A stretch of DNA of 64,000 nucleotides from Polaribacter cellanae (GTDB taxonomy: Bacteria; Bacteroidota; Bacteroidia; Flavobacteriales; Flavobacteriaceae). Below, piece by piece: positions 45,734 through 54,861 of the stretch. Within the stretch, counting starts at the first letter, position 1; every line of letters starts with the position of its first letter. The notes under the pieces were generated by a model. That model did not search any database, was not told the DNA's origin, and saw only the letters and a list, made by a program, of their open reading frames with translations. Location: assembly GCF_017569185.1 (NCBI RefSeq), contig NZ_CP071869.1:2904001-2968000 (forward strand), given 5' to 3'. The translations under genes were made by a program, and so were the position numbers.

Positions 45734-48700
45734 ATGCAATACGATCATCAAGAAATAGAAAAGAACTGGCAAAAATTTTGGGCAGAAAACCAAACTTTTA
45801 AAGCCAGTAATGAAAGTGAAAAACCTAAATATTACGTGTTAGATATGTTTCCTTATCCAAGTGGAGCAGGTTTACATGTTGGGCATCCTTTAGGTTATAT
45901 TGCAAGTGATATTTATGCACGTTACAAACGCCACCAAGGTTTTAATGTGTTACATCCACAAGGTTACGATTCTTTTGGTTTGCCAGCAGAACAATATGCA
46001 ATTCAAACTGGGCAACATCCAGCAAAAACAACAGAAGAAAACATTAAAACCTACAGAAAACAATTAGATAAAATAGGTTTTTCTTTTGATTGGTCTCGCG
46101 AAGTAAGAACTTCGAATCCAGAATATTACAAATGGACTCAATGGATTTTTATTCAATTGTTTAATTCTTGGTACAATAAAGATTTAGACAAAGCAGAAGA
46201 CATTACAACTTTAGAAAAAATCTTTAAAACAGCAGGAAATACAAAAGTAAATGCAGTTTGTAATGAAGATATAAAATCTTTTTCAGCAGAAGATTGGAAA
46301 GCGTTTTCAAAAACAGAACAAGAAGAAATTTTATTACAATATCGTTTAACGTTTTTGTCAGATACAGAGGTAAATTGGTGTCCTGCTTTAGGTACTGTTT
46401 TAGCAAATGATGAGATTGTAAATGGTGTTTCAGAACGTGGAGGTTACCCAGTTGTTCGTAAAAAAATGACACAATGGTCTATGCGAATTTCTGCTTACGC
46501 ACAACGTTTGTTAGATGGATTAGAAACCATAGATTGGCCACAACCTTTAAAAGATTCTCAAACCAATTGGATTGGGAGAAGTCAAGGTGCAATGGTTACG
46601 TTTGAAGTCCTATCTCCAAACCTTTCCGAAGAAAAGGGAGCAAATGTGGAATCGGATGCAAAAGATTATATGACAGGTGGAAACAATTCTTATTTGTTGT
46701 TGGAAAAAGCGAAAGAAATGAGAGCGAACCCAACACCTGCTGAAGCTATTTTATGGAAATATTTAAAAGGGAAAAAGTTAAAATCTAAATTTAGACAGCA
46801 GCATTTAATAAACGATTTTATTGTTGATTTTGTGTGCCTATCAAAAAGGTTAATTATTGAAGTTGATGGTAATATTCACGACTATCAATTAGAAAAAGAC
46901 GAAGAAAGAATTTTAGAATTAGAGCAAAAAAGCGGTTTTAAAGTTATAAGATTCAAAAATGAAGAGGTAATTGGAAATATTGAAAAAGTAATTTTTAAAA
47001 TTGAAAAAGAGTTAGATAATCAATTTTATAAATTACAAAATCTTGAAAAAGAGATTAAAAATAGTCAAGTAAAAGAACAACAACCGCAAACCATTTCAGA
47101 TATAGTTGATAACACAACAGTGGCTCTTTCCTCAGGAAAGAGAGTCAGAGATACGATTCAGGTTTTTACAACACGTCCAGATACAATTTATGGAGTTAGT
47201 TTTATGACACTGGCTCCAGAACACGAATTAGTAGCAAAAATAACAACTCCTGCTCAAAAAGCAGAAGTTGAAGCCTATATAAAAGCAACAGCAAAACGTT
47301 CCGAACGCGATAGAATGGCAGATGTAAAAACCATTTCAGGAGTATTTACTGGTGCGTATGCAATTCATCCTTTTACATCAGAAAAGATACAAATTTGGAT
47401 TGGCGATTACGTGTTAGCAGGTTATGGAACAGGAGCTGTAATGGCGGTTCCTTGTGGAGACCAACGTGATTACGATTTTGCAAAACATTTCGGAATTCCG
47501 ATTCCTAATATTTTTGAAGGTGTAGATATTTCTGAACAAGCACATACAGAAAAGCAAGGAACTGTAATTGCAAATTCCGATTTTTTATCAGGATTAAAAT
47601 ACCAAAAAGCATTAAAATTAGCCATTTTCGAAATGGAAAAACGTGGCTTTGGTTATGGGAAAATAAACTACAGATTGCGTGATGCGGTTTTTAGCAGACA
47701 ACGTTATTGGGGAGAACCTTTTCCGGTATATTACAAAGACGGAATGCCACAAATGATTGACGCAAAACATTTGCCAATTGTACTGCCAGAAGTAGAAAAA
47801 TACTTACCAACAGAAGATGGTAAACCACCTTTAGGAAATGCTACAGAATGGGCTTGGGATTCAGTTGCTAATAAAATAGTGCACAACAGTGAGATAAATA
47901 ATGCCACTGTGTGGCCTTTAGAGTTAAACACAATGCCAGGTTGGGCAGGAAGTTCTTGGTATTTTAATAGATATATGGATTCGCAAAATTCAGCCGAGTT
48001 TGCAAGCAAAGAAGCATTGGATTACTGGAAAGAAGTAGATTTATATATTGGAGGTTCAGAACATGCAACAGGGCATTTATTATATGCTCGTTTTTGGCAA
48101 AAATTCTTATTCGATAAAGGTCTTGTTCCTGTAGATGAATTTGCTAAAAAGTTGATTAATCAGGGAATGATTTTAGGAACTTCCGCATTTGTTTACAAAG
48201 CAATTTCTTTTGTAAAGAATGGTTGTAATATCGATACATCGAATGACGATGTTATAGAGAAAATTCCAACAATATTTGTCTCTAAAAATTTATTTTCTAA
48301 TGATGATGAATTCGAAACTGTAGTAAAAAACTACTTGTTAGATAACAAATTACTAGATCCAAATTTTGCAGATTTAGTAATGATTACGAAAACACCATTA
48401 CATGCAGATGTTTCTTTGGTAAATAATTCTGATGAATTAGATGTAGATGGTTTTAAAAACCATCCTTTAAATAAAGAATATAAAAATGCCGTTTTTATAG
48501 GAGAGAGTGGTAAAGCCCTTTCTCTTGGAGAAGGTTTAGGAGAAGATTCTTATAAAGTAGGTAGAGAAGTAGAAAAAATGTCTAAATCGAAATACAATGT
48601 TGTAAATCCTGATGATATTGTAAGAGAATATGGAGCAGATGCATTGCGTTTGTTCGAAATGTTTTTAGGTCCTTTAGAACAAGCAAAACCTTGGAAAACT

Positions 48701-49255
48701 TCTGGTATTTCTGGTGTCTATTCTTTCTTAAAGAAATTATGGAAACTATATATTGCTGAAGATGGCATAATTGTATCCGAAGAAAAAGCAACCAAAGACG
48801 AACTGAAGGTTTTACATAAAACCATTAAAAAAGTACAAGAAGATATCGAGAATTTCTCTTTTAATACCTCTGTTTCTACGTTTATGATTGCTGTAAACGA
48901 TTTAACCGCTTTAAAATGTAATAAGAAAGAAATTTTAGAACCATTATTAATTTTATTATCACCTTACGCACCACATATTTCTGAAGAATTATGGAGTAAA
49001 TTAGGAAATAAAGAAAGTATTTCAACAGCTCCTTTTCCAATTTTTAACGAAAAGCACTTAATAGAAAGTTCTAAAAATTACCCAATTTCTTTCAACGGAA
49101 AAATGCGTTTTACATTAGAGCTTCCTTTAGATTTATCAAAAGTAGAAATAGAAAAAGCAGTATTAGAGAACGAAAAAACAATAGCACAACTTGCTGGACG
49201 AGAACCAAAGAAAGTTATTGTTGTTCCTGGAAAAATCGTTAATATAGTTGGTTAA
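45734..49255 (+). CDS. leuS: Leucyl-tRNA synthetase with an inserted DUF559 domain
   Basis: Class I synthetase of 1,173 residues charging tRNA-Leu. The HIGH-type motif is HVGHPLGY (48-55) and the KMSKS motif is EKMSKSKYN. The editing domain signature TTRPDTIYGVSF is at 479-490, and the anticodon-binding and C-terminal domains are present. The length is 150-200 residues above relatives. The excess is an in-frame insertion at about residues 293-473, between VTFEVL and IQVFTTRPDT, carrying a DUF559 endonuclease-like domain. A second short insertion (ALSLGEGLGE, about residue 926) precedes the KMSKS region. Both lie where surface loops are expected, so the enzyme is probably active. Confidence 0.96.
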   Translation: MQYDHQEIEKNWQKFWAENQTFKASNESEKPKYYVLDMFPYPSGAGLHVGHPLGYIASDIYARYKRHQGFNVLHPQGYDSFGLPAEQYAIQTGQHPAKTTEENIKTYRKQLDKIGFSFDWSREVRTSNPEYYKWTQWIFIQLFNSWYNKDLDKAEDITTLEKIFKTAGNTKVNAVCNEDIKSFSAEDWKAFSKTEQEEILLQYRLTFLSDTEVNWCPALGTVLANDEIVNGVSERGGYPVVRKKMTQWSMRISAYAQRLLDGLETIDWPQPLKDSQTNWIGRSQGAMVTFEVLSPNLSEEKGANVESDAKDYMTGGNNSYLLLEKAKEMRANPTPAEAILWKYLKGKKLKSKFRQQHLINDFIVDFVCLSKRLIIEVDGNIHDYQLEKDEERILELEQKSGFKVIRFKNEEVIGNIEKVIFKIEKELDNQFYKLQNLEKEIKNSQVKEQQPQTISDIVDNTTVALSSGKRVRDTIQVFTTRPDTIYGVSFMTLAPEHELVAKITTPAQKAEVEAYIKATAKRSERDRMADVKTISGVFTGAYAIHPFTSEKIQIWIGDYVLAGYGTGAVMAVPCGDQRDYDFAKHFGIPIPNIFEGVDISEQAHTEKQGTVIANSDFLSGLKYQKALKLAIFEMEKRGFGYGKINYRLRDAVFSRQRYWGEPFPVYYKDGMPQMIDAKHLPIVLPEVEKYLPTEDGKPPLGNATEWAWDSVANKIVHNSEINNATVWPLELNTMPGWAGSSWYFNRYMDSQNSAEFASKEALDYWKEVDLYIGGSEHATGHLLYARFWQKFLFDKGLVPVDEFAKKLINQGMILGTSAFVYKAISFVKNGCNIDTSNDDVIEKIPTIFVSKNLFSNDDEFETVVKNYLLDNKLLDPNFADLVMITKTPLHADVSLVNNSDELDVDGFKNHPLNKEYKNAVFIGESGKALSLGEGLGEDSYKVGREVEKMSKSKYNVVNPDDIVREYGADALRLFEMFLGPLEQAKPWKTSGISGVYSFLKKLWKLYIAEDGIIVSEEKATKDELKVLHKTIKKVQEDIENFSFNTSVSTFMIAVNDLTALKCNKKEILEPLLILLSPYAPHISEELWSKLGNKESISTAPFPIFNEKHLIESSKNYPISFNGKMRFTLELPLDLSKVEIEKAVLENEKTIAQLAGREPKKVIVVPGKIVNIVG
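46612..47150 (+). mobile_element. DUF559 (Vsr-like nuclease) insertion inside leuS
   Basis: About 180 codons foreign to LeuRS. The core reads RANPTPAEAILWKYLKGKKL, KFRQQHLINDFIVDFVCLSK, LIIEVDGNIHDY and GFKVIRFKNEEVI. These are the conserved blocks of DUF559, a PD-(D/E)xK-type fold related to Vsr nucleases. The acidic residues and the EVDG-H motif look intact. Its right edge carries a perfect hairpin (47124-47142) and its left edge an imperfect one near 46620. Intein splice motifs are absent, so the domain is most likely kept in the mature protein. Confidence 0.75.
47124..47142. repeat. Palindrome at the right edge of the leuS insertion
   Basis: CTCTTTCC-tca-GGAAAGAG, an 8-bp perfect stem inside the reading frame. 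It resembles the intragenic palindromes (SPSLGEG/LSEEKG-type) that are scattered through flavobacterial genes. Confidence 0.6.
48510..48546. repeat. Second palindromic insert in leuS
   Basis: CCCTTTCTCTTGGAGAAGG encodes ALSLGEGLGE between FIGESGK and DSYKVGREVEKM. The reading frame is kept. The peptide looks like the translated form of a known flavobacterial palindromic repeat. Confidence 0.5.
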
Positions 49256-49526
49256 AGGTACAGCCTTTTTAAGTATTAGCTTGTTTGTGAAGAATTGCTT
49301 TCGTGCTAAATATTTAATTTACCAGATAGAAAGAACACAACAAACTTAGAGTTTTGCAGTTTAAACCCTAAGTTTGCTGTGTTTCTATGTAGTTTTCAGC
49401 TACTTAACCATTCAATAGATTACAGTTCTGTACCTGCGATTTTTTTTGAAATAAATCTCTGTGAATCTCTGTGTTTCTTTGTGAGTCTCTGTGTAATAAC
49501 TTTGGGTCAAGTAAATTTCATGGGAA
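49256..49526. other. Non-coding gap after leuS
   Basis: It holds an inverted repeat (AAACTTAG near 49339 and CTAAGTTT near 49366) that could form a long-loop hairpin, and a short run of CTCTGTG-type microrepeats near 49462-49494. No gene was found. Confidence 0.45.
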
Positions 49527-49712
49527 TTAAGCAAATAATTTTTCTAATCTGAAGAGGAAAAATTGAGTATCTCTCACGCCTCTTTGGTTTGGTCTAAAGA
49601 GTTTTATTTTGGAATTAAAAGACTCTGCATTTGCATTAGTACTCCTATTGTTAAAGAAATTCAGAATAGTTTCCAAATGATATTTAATACTGTTAACAGC
49701 TATATTTAGAAA
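49527..49712 (-). pseudogene. C-terminal remnant of an ISL3/ISAon1-like transposase
   Basis: The minus strand encodes 61 residues ending at TAA: LNIAVNSIKYHLETILNFFN, then NRSTNANAESFNSKIKLFR, GVRDTQFFLFRLEKLFA. This is the C-terminal end of DDE transposases of the ISL3-like ISAon1 group (the Glu in NAESFN is the last catalytic acid). The frame begins abruptly at 49712 beside the hairpin at 49714-49734. It marks the left limit of the cassette array. Confidence 0.75.
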
Positions 49713-49713
49713 C

Positions 49714-49734
49714 CTATGGACTTTCAGTCCATAG
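49714..49734. repeat. Perfect hairpin at the junction of the transposase remnant and the array
   Basis: CTATGGACT-ttc-AGTCCATAG, 9-bp arms. It sits exactly where transposase coding ends and cassette-like sequence starts. Confidence 0.6.
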
Positions 49735-49736
49735 TG

Positions 49737-49989
49737 GTTTAGTTTTCAAGTTTGAGTAAGAATTCCGCCAACTTTCTAAATTCAGTTTCCGAAATTTTGG
49801 GATTGAGTGATAATTTCACCATTTTGTTTTCAGTTCGGAAACTTCGAAAAAGTAATTTTTCATGTTTTGTAAACTCAACATTTTGCTAAAATTCCGATTA
49901 GCGAGAGAGTGTTCCACAATTTTTAAATTCCTTTTTTAGTTTTAAAAACTCAATTTTCAATTCAGGTTTTGAGTGAGCTAGCTATATTT
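49737..49989 (-). other. Truncated last cassette of the array (non-coding)
   Basis: Cassette-like text of the C/D kind (TTTGAGTAAGAATTCCGCC, GCGAGAGAGTG, TTTTGAGTGAGC), ending at ATATTTGGCAACG. The matching GTTGCCAAA end and attC-like hairpin are missing on the left, where the transposase remnant begins. Confidence 0.6.
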
Positions 49990-50120
49990 GGCAACGTGTT
50001 TGTGTAAGAATAGTTGCGATTTTGTGCACGAGGAATTTCAGCATGAAATTCAGAAGTGCGCAAAATTGCAACTACTTTCGGTTAGGCTAAAATAGCAATT
50101 ATTTTTATACTTTAGTTAGC
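49990..50120. repeat. attC-like site 2, type 1
   Basis: Runs from GGCAACG to GTTAGC. The arm reads TGTGTAAGAATAG, and the last core is preceded by TTTA rather than the usual TTTG, a unique variant. Confidence 0.8.
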
Positions 50121-50127
50121 AAAAGTT

Positions 50128-50922
50128 TTACCATTCGATTTCAAATTCAACTTCTAAATCAATATTTTCTTTTTTTAATATTACCTTATTTGGTTTGTCT
50201 TGAATGTAATCTTTAAAATTAAATTCAATAGCAAAAGGTGGGCCTAAAAGAAGATCCTCAACCAAACCATTATCATCAATATCTGCTAAACTAAATGTCA
50301 TTATAAAATTTGGATTAACATTTAAATTTTCATTATTCAAGTTCCAATTCAAGTTACCTTGATTTATTAAAGTTTCAGATTTATACCAAATAGATCTTTC
50401 GTATAATACTTCATTAAATAAAGAGGTTTTAATATAGGTTTTTTCTAATGTAAATTTCAAGTCAGCTAATCGATTAATATCGTTATTTGAATATTCAGAG
50501 TCCCATGTTTGGTTGATATTTTTAAATGATATTATTTTTAAATTTTTTATTTTGACAGATTCTCCTTTTAATATATCTATTTCAAATTCTTTTTTAAGTA
50601 TTTCGTTTTTTTCATTTTGAGCAGATAAATAAATTGTATTCTTTCCAGTTTTGTCAAAGCTTAAAATTATATTAACATTCTTTCCGTAATTTGATTGATT
50701 TGACTGCACAAAATTAATGTTGTTTGTAGAGGCACTATAACTTATAATATTTTTATTTGATTTTAGTTTAAAAGAAATAGGTTGGTCAACTTCTAACTTA
50801 TCAGTTAAAAATTCAATTTCAATTGAAAAGTCTTCATTAATTTGTTTTTCACTTTCATTATTATCAGAGCAGGCTAAGATAAGTGTAAATAAAATGAGAC
50901 TACATAATTTTAATTTTCTCAT
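50128..50922 (-). CDS. Lipoprotein of unknown function (cassette gene)
   Basis: A 264-residue lipoprotein: MRKLKLCSLILFTLILACSD is a signal peptide with lipobox LILAC, Cys18 being the lipidation site. The rest is beta-rich (FSIEIEFLTDKLEVDQPISF, GKNTIYLSAQNEKNEI), like an Ig-fold PKD domain at about 30-115. A second unknown domain ends VEFEIEW. It starts 17 bases after the core of site 3 and stops 8 bases before that of site 2, so it fills its cassette. No family is recognised. Confidence 0.75.
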   Translation of the reverse strand: MRKLKLCSLILFTLILACSDNNESEKQINEDFSIEIEFLTDKLEVDQPISFKLKSNKNIISYSASTNNINFVQSNQSNYGKNVNIILSFDKTGKNTIYLSAQNEKNEILKKEFEIDILKGESVKIKNLKIISFKNINQTWDSEYSNNDINRLADLKFTLEKTYIKTSLFNEVLYERSIWYKSETLINQGNLNWNLNNENLNVNPNFIMTFSLADIDDNGLVEDLLLGPPFAIEFNFKDYIQDKPNKVILKKENIDLEVEFEIEW

Positions 50923-50938
50923 AATTTTTTCAATTTTT

Positions 50939-51068
50939 GCTAACGTTGATGTATAAGATTAGTTACGTGGTTTAAGCACTAAAGATAGCAAATAAATTAC
51001 AGATAGAAAGTCCGGGAGGACTTTCGTAAGTAGGCTATAACTAGCAATGAATTATACACGTTGTTGTG
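50939..51068. repeat. attC-like site 3, type 2
   Basis: GCTAACG to GTTGTGC. Type 2 body: a TATAAGATTAG arm, hairpin GAAAGTCC-ggga-GGACTTTC, CGTAAGTAGGC, and the ATTATACACG arm. Confidence 0.75.
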
Positions 51069-51099
51069 CGTAGGCTTTTTTTTCTATTCACTATTTTAT

Positions 51100-51489
51100 T
51101 CAGTCCGTTTTAAAGTCAGCTATTTGTTTTTCAAATTTTTCAGAGTCCTTAAAAGCGCATAAATTTCCGTCTGGGTCAAAGAATTTCGCAACTGTTCCCC
51201 AAGAATGTTCTTGATAATCAACATCCACATTTTTTTCGGTCAGTTTATCCGCCAATTTTTTCACGTTCTGAATGTTCATTCGCAAACAGGTTTTGATTCG
51301 TTCTGATTCCTTTAGTGTTCCGTCATATTCATCATCCAATTCAACCATTAAATAAGAGTTTCCGAATTCAAAACAAGTCAGATTTTCCGTTTCGAACATT
51401 TTGTTCATTCCGATTATATTTCCATAAAATTGAACGCATTTTTGGTATTCAATTGTGTATAATATTATTCCTGTTCTGTCAAATTCCAT
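51100..51489 (-). CDS. VOC (glyoxalase/bleomycin-resistance) superfamily protein
   Basis: A 129-residue single-module VOC protein. The paired beta-alpha-beta motifs are visible: TGIILYTIEYQKCVQFYGNI and IGMNKMFE in the first, RMNIQNVKKLADKLTEKNVD in the second. The end VAKFFDPDGNLCAFKD is the conserved DPDGN loop with the metal-binding position. The ATG at 51489 is preferred over an in-frame GTG inside the site core. It occupies the cassette between sites 3 and 4. The substrate is unknown. Confidence 0.85.
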   Translation of the reverse strand: MEFDRTGIILYTIEYQKCVQFYGNIIGMNKMFETENLTCFEFGNSYLMVELDDEYDGTLKESERIKTCLRMNIQNVKKLADKLTEKNVDVDYQEHSWGTVAKFFDPDGNLCAFKDSEKFEKQIADFKTD

Positions 51490-51506
51490 ATCGTTTTTCA
51501 GCTTAC

Positions 51507-51638
51507 GCACAACGTGTTTGTATAAGAATAGTTGCGGTTTTGTACGCGAGGAATTTCAGCATGAAATTCAGAAGTGTGCAAAATTGCAACGACCTTTGGT
51601 TAAGCTAAAAGTAGCAATTATTTTTATACTTTGTTAGC
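51507..51638. repeat. attC-like site 4, type 1
   Basis: GCACAACG to GTTAGC with hairpin GAATTTCA-gca-TGAAATTC. It is nearly identical to site 11, as is the A cassette that follows. Confidence 0.82.
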
Positions 51639-52000
51639 TTTAGTGCTTTTTTGTCCGTTTATTTTTTAGTCAATATTATATTTCGGTTGGCTTTTTAATT
51701 CCGCATTTTATTTTTTATTCAGCTCTACTTTCATTCCGTAAACTTGCTCAAATTCCGCAATATTTTTAGTTCAGATTTCGAGTGAGCAATTCCGCAACTT
51801 GCTGAATTCCGATTGAGTGAAATTCCACTTTTCAATTCAGTTTTCGATTCCGCAAACGAGCTAAAAAGTCAGACGCAATTCAATTCAGAGTTTGAGTGAT
51901 TATTCAGCTCAATATTCCGCATTTTATTTTTAAATTCTGCTTTAAATGACTTTTGATTTAAACCTGAAATTTTCTGTTTTGCAATGCCCCGAGCATTAAA
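51639..52000 (-). repeat. Non-coding cassette A, copy 1
   Basis: Ends TTTAGTGC and GCATTAAA form the private repeat with the cores. No open frame of useful length. Differs from copy 3 (55437-55798) by about one visible base (TTTCTG versus TTTCGG). Confidence 0.75.
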
Positions 52001-52130
52001 GCTAACGTTTTTGTATAAGAATAGTTGCGATTTTGTGCGTGAGGAATTTCAGCATGAAATTCAGAAGTGTGCAAAATTGCAACTACCTTTGGTTAAGCTA
52101 AAATAGCAATTATTTTTATGCGTTGTTAGC
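52001..52130. repeat. attC-like site 5, type 1
   Basis: GCTAACG to GTTAGC. Its right arm ends ATGCGTTG rather than ATACTTTG, a variant shared with sites 1 and 19, each of which is also followed by a C cassette. Confidence 0.82.
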
Positions 52131-52448
52131 AAATGTTTTTTTTCATTCTCCTTTGTTCATTAATTAAATCCCAAAATTCAGCTTTTGAGTAAGAATTCCG
52201 TAATTTATATTTTTCATTTTCTGCTCAATTTCTCAAACTTTCTAAATTTCACGATTCCTTGAAAATTCCGCAATTTTGGTTTTTAGAGTTTGAGAAAATT
52301 CTCACGTTTTATAATTCCACATTTGAGTAAATTCCCGCGCAAAATTTTACGAGCAATCGAGTGCTCAGCATTTTGAAATTCCTTTTTTGTGATAAAACCG
52401 ATTAGTTTTAATTCACTATTTTTCAGCGTTTGAGTGAGAACAATATTT
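52131..52448 (-). repeat. Non-coding cassette C, copy 1
   Basis: Bounded by GCAAATG and ATATTTGC. The minus strand keeps a frame open from a TTG in site 6 into the cassette (NIVLTQTLKNSELKLIGFI); see findings. Confidence 0.75.
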
Positions 52449-52579
52449 GCTAACGTTTTTGTATAAGAATAGTTGCGATTTTGTACACGAGGAATTTCAG
52501 AATGAAATTCAGAAGTGTGCAAAATTGCAACTACTTTCGGCTAGGCTAAAATTAGCAATTATTTTTATACTTTGTTAGC
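52449..52579. repeat. attC-like site 6, type 1
   Basis: GCTAACG to GTTAGC; central hairpin loop is GAA (GAATTTCA-gaa-TGAAATTC). Confidence 0.82.
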
Positions 52580-52941
52580 TTTAGTGCTTTTTTGTCCGTT
52601 TATTTTTTGGTCAATATTATATTTCGGTCGGCTTTTTAATTCCGCATTTTATTTTTTATTCAGCTCTACTTTCATTCCGCAAACTTGCTCAAATTCCGCT
52701 ATATTTTTAATTCAGATTTCGAGTGAGCAATTCCGCAACTTCCTAAATCCCGATTGAGTGAAATTCCACTTTTCAATTCAGTTTTCGATTCCGCAAACGA
52801 GCTAAAAAGTCAGACGCAATTCAATTCAGAGTTTGAGTGATTATTCAGCTCAATATTCCGCATTTTATTTTTAAATTCCGCTTTAAATGACTTTTGATTT
52901 AAACCCGAAATTTTCGGTTTTGCAATGTCCCGAGCATTAAA
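52580..52941 (-). repeat. Non-coding cassette A, copy 2
   Basis: Similar to copy 1 with scattered substitutions (TTTGGTCAA, TCGGTCGGC, ACTTCCTAAATCC). Same private end repeat. Confidence 0.75.
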
Positions 52942-53072
52942 GCTAACGTGTTTGTATAAGAATAGTTGCGATTTTGTGCGCGAGGAATTTCAGCATGAAA
53001 TTCAGAAGTGTGCAAAATTGCAACTACTTTCGGTTAAGCTAAAAGTAGCAATTATTTTTATACTTTGTTGGC
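52942..53072. repeat. attC-like site 7, type 1
   Basis: GCTAACG to GTTGGC; the core changes from TTAGC to TTGGC because the next cassette is of family B. Confidence 0.82.
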
Positions 53073-53554
53073 AACCGTTTTTTCTTTGTCGCTCTGCTTT
53101 TTCACGTCAGCTTTAATTCAGCCGTTTTTATTCTTTAAACGACCAATTTAGTCAATTCTGCTTAATTCTTTTTACGGTTTTCCACATTCCGATTCTGCTT
53201 TTTCCTTTTCAGATTCATTTTCGTAGATAAACACAGCTTTTCGGATTATTACTTAAAAATCCAAAAAAAAAATTTCGATTCTTTTTCCGTCCGAGTAAAA
53301 TTCGGTGCAATAGTTTTCGGTTCAGTTTTTTATTCCGCAATAATTTTCAGGTTTCTTATGCGTTTCGCTTGTCAGAAATCGGCTTAAAACTCAAAAATTT
53401 TCGGTTCAGCTTTTAGTCGGCAAAAAATCCGTTTTCATTCGGTTTTGTATTCAGTTCAGTTTGTCAATTCCGCAATTCAATTCCGCCCACAATATTTTTT
53501 TCGGTTCTATTTGGCTGGATTTTTCAAATGTTTACGGATTTTTCTTAAATGGTT
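53073..53554 (-). repeat. Non-coding cassette B, copy 1
   Basis: About 480 bases between GTTGGCAACC and GGTTGCCAAC, a perfect 10-bp private inverted repeat. No supported open frame on the minus strand. The composition is dominated by GAATT and CTGAA-like words. Confidence 0.75.
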
Positions 53555-53685
53555 GCCAACGTTTATGTATAAGAATAGTTGCGGTTTTGTACGCGAGGAA
53601 TTTCAGCATGAAATTCAGAAGTGTGCAAAATTGCAACTACTTTCGGTTAGGCTAAAATTAGCAATTATTTTTATACTTTGTTGCA
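53555..53685. repeat. attC-like site 8, type 1
   Basis: GCCAACG to GTTGCA; the first arm reads TTATGTATAAG. Confidence 0.82.
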
Positions 53686-54053
53686 AAATCGTTGTTTTTT
53701 CAGTTTATAATTCCGTCTTATTTTCCTTTTTCTCGCTTTAAAAGTTCAACTTTTGAGTAATTTTCTCACTATTTTTTTATTCAGAGTTTGAGTAAATTCC
53801 TCAGTTTAGATTTTTTGTCTTTCCTCAATTCTAAAACTTCCTATATTCAGATTTTGAGTAAGAAATCCTCCAAACTTATTTTCAGAGTTCGAGTAAGTTC
53901 AAACATTTTAAATTACAAATTTTCTGATTATTTCTAAAGTTTTCGAGCGAGAGAGTGTCCGATAATTTTCATTTTTTCTAAATTTTAAAAAACAAAATCT
54001 CAAAATTATTTATTCAGTTTGAGTGATTTCCGCAAACTTGCTCGACAATGTTT
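53686..54053 (-). repeat. Non-coding cassette D (single copy)
   Basis: Bounded by GTTGCAAAA and TTTTGCAAC. It shares short motifs with C (CTCACT, GAGCGAGAGAGTG) but not its full sequence. Contains repeated TTTGAGTAA and GAGTTTGAGTAA words. No gene seen. Confidence 0.65.
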
Positions 54054-54184
54054 TGCAACGTTGTTGTATATGGTTTGTTGCGTGTTTTAAGCACCTAATT
54101 TAGCAAATAAAAACCGAATAGAAAATCCGCGAGGATTTTCGTAAGTAGGCTAGAACTAGCAATAAATTATATACGGTGTTGTGC
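54054..54184. repeat. attC-like site 9, type 2
   Basis: TGCAACG to GTTGTGC. Inner hairpin GAAAATCC-gcga-GGATTTTC; tail GGCTAGAACTAGC. Confidence 0.75.
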
Positions 54185-54195
54185 ATAGTTTTTTA

Positions 54196-54588
54196 CTATC
54201 CATAAATTAATTCAGAGTGATTTTTTGCTCTTTTCAATTGGTCTTTCCATTCGTAAGTGTGTTTGTCGGCTTTCAATTCAGAAACTCGTTCGAGTAAAAA
54301 ATTTCTCAGTTCCTCAATAGTCCAACTGTCTCCAGTCGGACCGAAAATAACTTCTCTTTTCCAAATATTTGGGATAAAACGTAGCCAATTCCGCCATTTT
54401 TCGGTCAATTCCGCTTTTTTTAGTGCTTTATAAATTCTACCATTACAGTCAATAAATAACTTATTTCTATATAATTCATTAAATATCGCTTCTTTATCTG
54501 TGTAAATAAATTCATCAAAGAGTATATAGTCAGTTAAGTCTTCAGAATTCCACTTTTTGGTCGATATGTTTAATAAAGGAAATGTCAT
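54196..54588 (-). CDS. Small protein of unknown function (cassette gene)
   Basis: A 130-residue soluble protein starting MTFPLLNISTKKWNSEDLTD, rich in aromatic and charged residues (YILFDEFIYTDKEAIFNELY, EKWRNWLRFIPNIWKREVIF). No membrane or signal segment and no recognised family. The ATG at 54588 is preferred to an in-frame ATG in the site core at 54603. The stop lies 12 bases before the core of site 9, so the gene fills its cassette, which argues that it is real. Confidence 0.65.
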   Translation of the reverse strand: MTFPLLNISTKKWNSEDLTDYILFDEFIYTDKEAIFNELYRNKLFIDCNGRIYKALKKAELTEKWRNWLRFIPNIWKREVIFGPTGDSWTIEELRNFLLERVSELKADKHTYEWKDQLKRAKNHSELIYG

Positions 54589-54599
54589 TTTTAAATTAT

Positions 54600-54731
54600 G
54601 CACAACGGTTTTGTGTATGATTTCGTTGCGTGTTTGAGCAACTAAATTAGCAAATACAAACCGAATAGAAAATCCGCGAGGATTTTCGTAAGTAAGCGAG
54701 TACTAGCAATGAATTATACACGTTGTTGTGC
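54600..54731. repeat. attC-like site 10, type 2
   Basis: GCACAACG to GTTGTGC. Same inner hairpin as site 9; tail GTAAGCGAGTACTAGC. Confidence 0.75.
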
Positions 54732-54861
54732 GTTCGTTTTTTATTTTCAAATTTCTATTTCATTATTTTAGCGGAAAGTCAAGTGTTTCAAATTGTAAGT
54801 AATAATTTGAGTGATTTTAATTTCCTTTTTTGTCTGTAATTAAAATGTTTTCCATTGTTAT

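Noticed and set aside
46612..47150. Intein in leuS
   Set aside because: No N-terminal Cys/Ser splice block or C-terminal His-Asn motif is visible at the edges.
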